From NCBI GenBank assembly GCA_034408875.1, contig JAWXCJ010000039.1:1-5315 (forward strand): 5,315 bases of DNA, read 5' to 3'. The position numbers and the translations under genes are program-made. Below the pieces are notes generated by a model that ran no database searches, was not told where the DNA came from, and saw only the letters and a program-made list of their open reading frames with translations. Below, piece after piece: positions 1 through 5,083 of this stretch (the stretch's first letter is position 1; the number at the start of each line of letters is the position of its first letter). The DNA comes from JANNHK01 sp034408875 (GTDB lineage Bacteria; Actinomycetota; Acidimicrobiia; IMCC26256; PALSA-610).

Positions 1-1
1 C

Positions 2-916
2 GTCGAGGTCGCGACCGCGTTCACCGACGTCGCGTTGGCCGCGCCCACCTTCGGCGCGACTCGCGCGCCGACTTCGAACGTGTACCGAGCCGCATGGGGC
101 ACCGGTGCCGGGCGTGTCGGCAAGACTGGCGGCGGCGAGGAGTCGATCACCGGTCCGTCGTCGTTCACGGTGACCGAAGGCGGTCAGGTCGCACTCTTCG
201 ATGGCCACAATCGCCGCGTCGTGCTCGCAGGAGGCGGCCCGACGCGCCTGGTCCAACTGCCCGAAACCACGTTCCCGTTCGGCGACATCCTCGCGACCGA
301 CCGCGACATCTACGTGTCGGAGGCCCGCGGCCTCGAGCATTTGGGCGCGGTATCTCGCTTCGACCGTGCCGGTCGGCTGCAAGACCGCGTTGCTGCACCC
401 AACGGCGCGGTGCAGCTCGCGCAGTCGCCGAGCGGTGTGGCGATCCAGTCGGAAGGGGCGTGGCGCGCGGTGACCGAGGACGGCAGCCGGGCGCTCGTCG
501 ACGTCACTTCGCCGGCCGCACTTGGCAACGCCGGAGCGGTCGACGCCGAACTCCCCGACATCGTCACGAGCTTCACGAACGAGGACATGCTCGTCGCGCG
601 GCGTGACGACGCGGGCGGCTTGCGCGCCTGGCGGGTCCGGACTTCAGGCTCGCTCTTCGGTGGTCTGTCGCTCGCAGTTCCGCTCGACGACGGCGTGCTC
701 GTCGTCGTCGGCATCTGGAACGAGGATCACGGAGAGAATCTGGTGCTGCGGCTCGGCCCCGAGGGCCTGCGAGAGTCGTTCACCGTCGACTACGCGCAAT
801 GGGCTGAGTCGCTTCCCGACGGTCGGTTCGATATCGGCCCCGCCGGCTTGTACCAGCTGCGCACCGACTCCAAGGGCGCGGAAGTCGTCACCTACAAGAT
901 CGGAGGAAAGCCATGA
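2..916 (+). CDS. Beta-propeller (NHL/WD-like) protein, 5' truncated
   Basis: The frame is open from base 2, so the gene starts upstream of the window; the TTG at 35 is not a convincing start. About 304 residues are visible. A W-G-T-G-A-G-x-V-G stretch (about 98-124) is followed by GPSSF at 152-166 and then a short blade ending in F-D-G-H-N-R-R-V. This resembles NHL-type propeller blades of exported actinobacterial proteins. Further blade-like strand patterns follow (I-Y-V-S-E, then V-S-R-F-D-R-A-G-R-L), and the chain ends in beta-rich sequence. No catalytic motif is visible. Propellers usually serve as binding or scaffold domains; export is inferred from the neighbours, because any signal peptide lies outside the window. 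The stop overlaps the next start as ATGA (913-916), so translation is probably coupled to the peptidase gene. The propeller call is fairly secure; ligand and role are unknown. Confidence 0.7.
   Translation, partial: VEVATAFTDVALAAPTFGATRAPTSNVYRAAWGTGAGRVGKTGGGEESITGPSSFTVTEGGQVALFDGHNRRVVLAGGGPTRLVQLPETTFPFGDILATDRDIYVSEARGLEHLGAVSRFDRAGRLQDRVAAPNGAVQLAQSPSGVAIQSEGAWRAVTEDGSRALVDVTSPAALGNAGAVDAELPDIVTSFTNEDMLVARRDDAGGLRAWRVRTSGSLFGGLSLAVPLDDGVLVVVGIWNEDHGENLVLRLGPEGLRESFTVDYAQWAESLPDGRFDIGPAGLYQLRTDSKGAEVVTYKIGGKP
902..906 (+). promoter_or_regulatory. Strong ribosome binding site for the C40 peptidase gene
   Basis: GGAGG lies inside the end of the propeller gene, six bases before the ATG at 913. 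The start reads ATGATG, so 916 is also possible with nine bases of spacing. This is the clearest Shine-Dalgarno in the window and fixes the start of the peptidase gene. Confidence 0.75.
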
Positions 917-1563
917 TGCAGCCAAGAGATGCGACGGCGTTGCTGCGGACCTTTGGCGTCGGCTTGGCCGTCGCCGGTCTGGGCAACCCCGCGGCACCCG
1001 CCGGTGCGTACCACACGAACTTCCAGGGGGCCTGTAACTCCAACGGTCCGACCCTGCAATACATCTCGCCCGGCTACGAGCGCCTCGTCTACGCCATCTA
1101 CGCCGTGAGCGCGCTGGGGGACGGCTACCAGTACGGCGGCGGCTGCTGGAACAACAACGACATTGACGAAAGTCCCGGAGATCCGCAGGAGCTCACGGGG
1201 ACCCGCGGTGAAGGCCCTGACTGTTCGGGGCTCGTCTTCAAGAGCTGGCACCTGAACCCAGCCCGCCCGAGGGGCGAGCAGTGGAACTACGGATACATGA
1301 CCAATGTGCACGGCCCGTACGCTTCGTTCCACTACCAAACGCCGGGATCCAACGACCCGTTCTTCCGCATTTCGAAGGCCGACCTCATGACGATGGACGC
1401 GGTCGCGAAGAACGGCCACGTCGCGTTATACTACGGCCGCAACTACTCGAATAACCGAGGCATATTCATCGAGTCCAAGGGCGAGGCCTACGGCACCGGG
1501 ATGTGGGAGCGCGACTACCTGACCGACGGCGCCTACGAGGGCGTACGCCGGAAGATGAAGTGA
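913..1563 (+). CDS. Secreted NlpC/P60 (C40) family cysteine peptidase
   Basis: A 216-residue protein of the NlpC/P60 fold, a family that mostly cleaves peptidoglycan stem peptides. The N-terminus has an arginine-containing segment, a short hydrophobic stretch (about residues 13-24) and an A-G-A site suggesting cleavage after residue 32, so the mature protein should be outside the membrane. The nucleophile is Cys104 in D-C-S-G-L-V and the base is His169 in G-H-V-A-L-Y-Y-G. The third polar position falls at Glu187 (F-I-E-S), where many members have His, Asn or Gln. The usual Tyr-Gly-Gly entry to the core is at 72-77, and the stretch from there to Cys104 is longer than usual and holds Cys78, which could pair with Cys41. 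The gene overlaps the propeller gene upstream by four bases and the lipoprotein gene downstream by one. Family assignment is firm; the bond cleaved is unknown. Confidence 0.85.
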   Translation: MMQPRDATALLRTFGVGLAVAGLGNPAAPAGAYHTNFQGACNSNGPTLQYISPGYERLVYAIYAVSALGDGYQYGGGCWNNNDIDESPGDPQELTGTRGEGPDCSGLVFKSWHLNPARPRGEQWNYGYMTNVHGPYASFHYQTPGSNDPFFRISKADLMTMDAVAKNGHVALYYGRNYSNNRGIFIESKGEAYGTGMWERDYLTDGAYEGVRRKMK

Positions 1564-2237
1564 TGACCCGCCGCCCGCTATTGGCTGCGTTCGTCGCCCT
1601 CGTCGTTGCCGCCGCATGCTCGAGCGACGCCGACAGCGACCGCGATCACGCTCGCGAGGAGCGCACGACAACGTCGACGCCGACCGGCGGGCTCGCGACC
1701 ACCACAGTGCCCGAATCGGGCGCCGCGGTTCTCGACCTCCCCGCGTTGGACGCGGCGACAGCCGAGGCCAGTGTTCCGGCCGGCGCGCCAGAAACGTGCG
1801 CAGCCGCGGTCGGCACCGTACCGGTGGTGCGGCGCGCGGATCCAGAAGGCATCGTGATCGGACACGTCGACGACGCGTCGGGCGAGCTCACTGCCTGCCT
1901 GTTTGTCGAGCGATCGGGCGCGTGGGACGAATGCGCGCTCAGCGTTGCCCGCTACGACCCGGCGGCGAACCAACCGACCGGGATGGGCGGGGGCTTGGGC
2001 TGGTGCGACGACGTCGCCCTCCTGTGGGTGCTCCTGCCGGAGGGAACCGCGTGGGTCGCGCAGGACCGCGGCGATGACTTCGTCGTGTCGCCGGTGCCGG
2101 ACGGGGCGCGCGTAGTCCCGGTGTCCGGGCCAGTTCCGGGCGGTCCGGCGAGCGGCATGACCGCCTCGTTGGTATTCGTGGCCGCGGACGGAACCGAGAT
2201 CGCCCGCGAGACCGTTACTGGCGCGGTCGCGAGCTGA
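1563..2237 (+). CDS. Putative lipoprotein of unknown function
   Basis: The start is ATG at 1563, overlapping the previous stop by one base (TGATG) with GGAAG just upstream; it begins exactly at a classical signal sequence, so an upstream in-frame ATG at 1503 is rejected. The 224-residue protein has M-T-R-R, a hydrophobic core and the lipobox-like V-A-A-A-C with Cys19 as the predicted lipidated residue. A Ser/Asp/Arg-rich stretch and a Thr/Pro linker (about 20-55) follow, as in surface lipoproteins. The globular part (about 75-224) has four further cysteines at 79, 112, 124 and 148, able to form two disulfides, and a beta-rich end with L-P-E-G-T-A-W-V and D-G-T-E-I-A-R-E. I do not recognise this domain. 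Its position after a propeller and a cell-wall peptidase suggests a membrane-anchored partner in an envelope function, which is inference. Confidence 0.8.
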   Translation: MTRRPLLAAFVALVVAAACSSDADSDRDHAREERTTTSTPTGGLATTTVPESGAAVLDLPALDAATAEASVPAGAPETCAAAVGTVPVVRRADPEGIVIGHVDDASGELTACLFVERSGAWDECALSVARYDPAANQPTGMGGGLGWCDDVALLWVLLPEGTAWVAQDRGDDFVVSPVPDGARVVPVSGPVPGGPASGMTASLVFVAADGTEIARETVTGAVAS

Positions 2238-2238
2238 C

Positions 2239-2242
2239 GGAG
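2239..2242 (+). promoter_or_regulatory. Ribosome binding site before the SCP2-like gene
   Basis: GGAG sits six bases before GTG at 2249, two bases after the lipoprotein stop. It supports a GTG start at 2249; the adjacent GTG at 2252 would have nine bases of spacing. The 11-base gap leaves no room for a separate promoter unless it lies inside the upstream gene. Confidence 0.55.
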
Positions 2243-2248
2243 ATCAAC

Positions 2249-3037
2249 GTGGTGCCGACGCTAACGAACGACACGCCGGGGCCGACGGCCGACCTCGAAG
2301 CGCTCGCGTGGTTGGACACGGCCCGCCGGACCTTCACGCAGCGACGCGGCGCGGCGTCCGACCCGGAACTCGTCGTGCAACTCGCAGTCGGCGCCGCCGC
2401 ACGGTCGGTGCACACCCTCGGGTTTGCGGGCGGTGAGCTCACGTCGTGGACGGCGGAAGAGAGCGTTCCGTGCGACTTCGCTCTTTCGTTGACACCGGCC
2501 GACGCCGTCGCGTTGATCCGCCGCGACGAAAGCCGACCGGGCGCGCTGGCGCGCACGAAGCTGCTCGAGCCGCTCGACGGTTCGGTTCGCGCCCTGCCTC
2601 TGCCCCCGCTCGATCTCGACGCGACACAGGCCGCCGACGCGCTGCCGGTCATTCCGAACCTCTCGTTCAGCGTCGAGTGGCGGCTCGCCGACACGCTCTT
2701 CGGGCGGTGGCGCTTCTCCCTTGTCATCGTCGACGGGCGAATCGTTACGCCGACACCACCGGCGGTCGACGTTCCCGACGTCGTCGTTCTGCTTCCGTAC
2801 TGGGCGTACCTGCGCCTGCGGTCAGGAATGTGGGATGTCCTCGAGGCACTCGATGCCGGCGGCGGTTTGGAGGGCGACATTCCGGCGCTGGCCGCCGCGG
2901 GCGGACTCGTCGAAACCGACGAGTTCCGCGAGTTCTTCGCGACGGGCGGCGCGGTGCACCTCGACGCGCTCGCCGCGTTCGCGGTGGTGCTCGCGTCGCA
3001 ACCGTGGCGCCGGCTAGTCGAGGAACTCGGGACGTGA
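2249..3037 (+). CDS. SCP2-like (sterol carrier-like) protein, possibly two-domain
   Basis: A 262-residue soluble protein with no signal peptide or membrane segment. The C-terminal half (about residues 138-222) follows the SCP2 pattern: alternating strands (F-S-V-E-W-R-L, then F-S-L-V-I-V-D-G-R-I), a P-D-V-V-V-L-L-P strand, then Y-W-A-Y-L-R-L-R-S-G with E-A-L-D-A-G-G-G-L-E-G-D, close to the SCP2 signature in which a residue run ending in G precedes a G-x-L-x-x-x-G-D turn. The N-terminal half (about 40-120) has a weaker matching run (D-F-A-L-S-L-T-P-A-D-A-V-A-L-I), suggesting a diverged first copy. SCP2 folds bind lipids or acyl-CoA in a hydrophobic tunnel. GTG at 2249 has a good ribosome binding site. 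The stop overlaps the next start as GTGA, so the protein is probably made together with the beta-lactamase-like enzyme. The SCP2 call rests on pattern only; the ligand is unknown. Confidence 0.55.
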   Translation: MVPTLTNDTPGPTADLEALAWLDTARRTFTQRRGAASDPELVVQLAVGAAARSVHTLGFAGGELTSWTAEESVPCDFALSLTPADAVALIRRDESRPGALARTKLLEPLDGSVRALPLPPLDLDATQAADALPVIPNLSFSVEWRLADTLFGRWRFSLVIVDGRIVTPTPPAVDVPDVVVLLPYWAYLRLRSGMWDVLEALDAGGGLEGDIPALAAAGGLVETDEFREFFATGGAVHLDALAAFAVVLASQPWRRLVEELGT

Positions 3038-4149
3038 CCCGCGACCTGCGCGCCGTCGAAGACGCGGCCATCGAAGACATCGCGCGCGGCTGGTACCGCG
3101 GCGTCCAACTGTTCGTCGCGGTCGACGGCGAGTGCGTGCTCGAGTGCGCGCACGGCGTCGACGGCACTGACCGGCCCATCGGATCCGATTCGCTGCACGT
3201 CATCTACTGCGCGTCGAAGCCACTTCTGGCCGTCGGAATGGCGGTCGCAGTCGAAGCCGGTCTCCTACGGCTCGACGACACTGTCGGGATGGCCGTCCCG
3301 GGCCTGGCCTCGGCGGCGTTCGCGAATGTGACCTTGCGGCAGGTGTTGAACCACAGTGCTGGGCTCATCGACCCGAGCGCCGAGCATGCGATGGTGACAC
3401 CCGCTGACCGGCGACCGGAACTCGTTGCAACGGCGCGCCTCAACCCGGCCTGGATACTCGGGGAGCATGCTGCGTACAGCGAGTACGCGGGCTGGCAGGT
3501 TCTGCGCTGGGCACTCGAGCACGCGACCGGTACGCGCGCTTCCACGTTTGTCCGCGACCAGGTGTTGGCGCCGCTCGGAATTGCCGACGGCATCAGCCTC
3601 GAGTTCGGGTCCGACGACTACCGCGCAGCCCGCGACCGTATCGCCGTGCAATGCCGTATGGACGGCGAGCGCGTCGTGCCGTTGCTACTCGAACGTACGG
3701 CGCGCGCGGCGACGGAGCCGTACTCGGCAATGGGCGCGTGGGCGACCACTGCCGCGCTCGGGCGCTTTTACGTCGGCGTGTCCCATGTGCTGGCTGGGCG
3801 TGCGTCCGACCTAGCGGTTTCGGGCGCAACGTTGCGGGAGTGGGTGCGCCCGTCGCGACCCGTCGCGTTCGACCCCGCGCTGGGACGCGAGTGCACGTTC
3901 GGTCTCGGATTCATGGTCGACCTTCGCCGGCACGATTTCGGCGGGTGCTGCTCCGAGGAATCGTTCGGTCATTCGGGCCGCGTCGGTGCGACGTTCGCGT
4001 TCTCCGACCCCGCGGCCGGGCTCGTCGTCGCCTGCACCTGGAACGGTAATCGTGGCGGCGATGCCGAGGTGACGGTTCGCCGACCGCTCACCGTCGCGGC
4101 GGTATACGCGGCCGCGATTGGCGATCGGGCCCACGCGATACCTGCGTGA
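3034..4149 (+). CDS. Class C beta-lactamase-family hydrolase or acyltransferase with CxxK active site
   Basis: The start is GTG at 3034, overlapping the previous stop as GTGA; the open frame upstream is only a shadow of the SCP2-like gene. The 371-residue protein has the layout of the serine beta-lactamase / esterase family: a first motif at 59-62, L-N-H-S-A-G-L (the usual L-x-H-x-S-G-L region), the second motif at 148-150 and the C-terminal G-H-S-G with H313-S314-G315 followed by G-x-x-F-A-F-S-D-P. There is no signal peptide, so it is probably cytosolic, unlike penicillin-binding lactamases. Two key positions differ: the SxxK nucleophile is Cys59 (C-A-S-K, Lys62 kept) and the Y-x-N motif reads Y148-S-E150. 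It could be a thiol-based acyl transferase or esterase, or an inactive binding protein. Coupling to an SCP2-like gene suggests a lipidic or acyl-carrier substrate, which is inference. The fold call is secure; activity is not. Confidence 0.85.
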   Translation: MTRDLRAVEDAAIEDIARGWYRGVQLFVAVDGECVLECAHGVDGTDRPIGSDSLHVIYCASKPLLAVGMAVAVEAGLLRLDDTVGMAVPGLASAAFANVTLRQVLNHSAGLIDPSAEHAMVTPADRRPELVATARLNPAWILGEHAAYSEYAGWQVLRWALEHATGTRASTFVRDQVLAPLGIADGISLEFGSDDYRAARDRIAVQCRMDGERVVPLLLERTARAATEPYSAMGAWATTAALGRFYVGVSHVLAGRASDLAVSGATLREWVRPSRPVAFDPALGRECTFGLGFMVDLRRHDFGGCCSEESFGHSGRVGATFAFSDPAAGLVVACTWNGNRGGDAEVTVRRPLTVAAVYAAAIGDRAHAIPA

Positions 4150-4150
4150 C

Positions 4151-4169
4151 CTCACCGTTCTACGGTGAG
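4151..4169. terminator. Hairpin between convergent gene ends
   Basis: CTCACCGT (4151-4158) and ACGGTGAG (4162-4169) form a perfect 8-bp stem around a 3-base TCT loop. It begins one base after the stop of the + strand beta-lactamase-like gene and overlaps the last codons and stop of the - strand tetR gene, the place where a shared bidirectional terminator is expected. No T-tract flanks either side, so it may act without the classic U-run, as many actinobacterial terminators do, or serve only as an mRNA 3'-end structure. Confidence 0.5.
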
Positions 4170-4679
4170 CGCGGCGACGAAGACGCCAACCATCACTGCG
4201 AAGCTGCGGTCGGGACTCGCGGTGCGGGTCATGAGCCCTGGCCCCCGCAGCGTCACGAAGCCGTGCGGCGCCGCCCAGAGCGCTCGGTGGAAGTGCACGA
4301 TCTCCGTCTGCGTGAGACCGAACGACCTGAGCACCGCGCGCCAGGGCTCGGTGGCGGCGTCGCTCGTCAGCTCGAGCGCCGCGTCGTCGCCGGGTGCTCG
4401 CTGCGAGCACGCGTAGAGACCGGGGCGCTCGGCGGCGAACCGGGCGTAGGCGTCGCACAGCGCGCGGAGCGCGTCCTCCCCGGCGCGACCCGTCACCGCG
4501 CGCCCGAGCTGGTCGGCGAGCGACTGCTGGCCGAGAACCGCGAGGTCGCGTCGAAGGCCGTCCAGCCCGTCGACATGCGCGTACAGCGACTGGCTGCGCA
4601 CTCCGAGCCGGGCCGCGACGTCGTATCTGCTGATCCTCGCGGTCGCAGAGCTGCTCGACCACATCAACCGCAAGACCAT
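4152..4679 (-). CDS. TetR-family regulator (WHG-type C-terminal domain), N-terminus missing
   Basis: The frame runs from a possible ATG at 4677-4679 to the stop at 4152-4154 and encodes 175 residues. Residues about 20-46 match the recognition part of a TetR helix-turn-helix (D-V-A-A-R-L-G-V-R-S-Q-S-L-Y-A-H-V), then L-D-G-L-R-R-D-L-A. The C-terminal part carries the W-A-A-P-H-G-F motif of the TetR WHG ligand-binding domain and the late S-F-A-V-M-V pattern. Family members have about 20 more residues before this point, forming the first helices. Here residues 1-18 are instead the complement of aurF coding sequence and look unlike a TetR start. The regulator is therefore probably 5'-truncated and unlikely to bind its operator normally. 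It would have controlled a neighbouring gene, but no divergent promoter region remains. Convergence with the upstream operon is marked by a shared hairpin. Family identity is firm; functionality is doubtful. Confidence 0.75.
   Translation of the reverse strand: MVLRLMWSSSSATARISRYDVAARLGVRSQSLYAHVDGLDGLRRDLAVLGQQSLADQLGRAVTGRAGEDALRALCDAYARFAAERPGLYACSQRAPGDDAALELTSDAATEPWRAVLRSFGLTQTEIVHFHRALWAAPHGFVTLRGPGLMTRTASPDRSFAVMVGVFVAALTVER
4618..4632. other. Junction between truncated tetR and truncated aurF
   Basis: On the - strand, TetR homology fades upstream of D-V-A-A-R-L-G (codon for D at 4620-4622). On the + strand, AurF-like homology begins near L-L-I-L-A-V-A-E (from about 4627). The two genes abut with no promoter or start region, and each lacks its 5' part, so this looks like a breakpoint. 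It could be a natural deletion removing both gene starts and the intergenic promoter, or a misjoined assembly. No repeat or mobile-element end is visible at the junction. Confidence 0.55.
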
Positions 4680-5083
4680 GCGCGACGAATGTGTGCACGC
4701 GGTCTCGTGCCAGATCGCGCGTCTGCACGTGCTCGAAGAGGCGCGTCACGTGAGCTTCGCGAAGACCTACCTCGCCGAACTCTGGCCGCAGCTCGCGGCC
4801 GAGGAACGGCGGGCGGTCGCCGACGCCGCGCCGTTCGTCGTGGCCGGGGTCGCCGAGATGAGCATCGATCCGATGGTGTACGAATGCCTCGGCATTCCCG
4901 ACGGCGCCGACGTCGCGCGCTCGAACCCGCATCACCGAGCCGTGATCGTCGCCGGATTGTCGCAATTGACCAACACCCTGTCGGAGATCGGCGTCATTGC
5001 GGGCGAAGACCGCAGTGCCTGGGTCGCGCTCGGAACTGGTGAATCGCGAGGTCCGGCGGTGCTACATGAGCTGTCGTGGCTAA
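4621..5083 (+). pseudogene. AurF-like diiron oxygenase, 5'-truncated and apparently frameshifted
   Basis: From about 4621 to 5034 one frame encodes the C-terminal half of an AurF-like (p-aminobenzoate N-oxygenase type) diiron protein. H-V-L-E-E-A-R-H supplies ligands spaced like AurF His223, Glu227 and His230, and the Glu of A-V-A-E-L-L-D lies 26 residues earlier, near the place of Glu196. The part carrying the first Glu and the E-x-x-H pair is missing, so a complete diiron site cannot form. The first in-frame ATG is 4678, but homology begins before it. After W-V-A-L-G (ending 5034) codon use deteriorates and the frame would run through the next gene to 5310. Removing one A from GGAACTGG (5032-5039) gives A-L-G-L-V-N and a stop at 5081-5083, a more natural end. 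Intact relatives oxidise amines or other small molecules with O2. This copy is probably non-functional or a sequencing/assembly casualty. Confidence 0.6.

Noticed and set aside
310..714. 134-codon - strand open frame opposite the propeller gene
   Set aside because: It is Ser/Arg-rich with no motif, and the propeller frame on the opposite strand is well supported.
1503..1562. Earlier ATG for the lipoprotein
   Set aside because: It would put 20 Arg-rich residues before a textbook lipoprotein signal sequence and overlap the peptidase gene by 61 bases.
2446..3033. N-terminal extension of the beta-lactamase-like protein
   Set aside because: The extension is an Arg-rich out-of-frame reading of the SCP2-like gene; the GTG at 3034 fits the stop/start overlap and the usual family N-terminus.
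2215..3198. 327-codon - strand open frame opposite the SCP2-like gene
   Set aside because: It is Ser/Arg/Ala-rich with no motif; the + strand frame has better codon bias, a ribosome binding site and coupling to the next gene.
3811..4965. 384-codon - strand open frame
   Set aside because: It lies opposite parts of three genes with recognisable motifs and has Arg-rich, low-information composition.
4146..5042. 298-codon + strand open frame starting GTGA-coupled to the beta-lactamase-like stop
   Set aside because: It is rich in Arg/Ala/Gly with no family pattern and lies opposite the tetR gene and then in another frame of aurF; both of those show clear homology, so this is a high-GC shadow.
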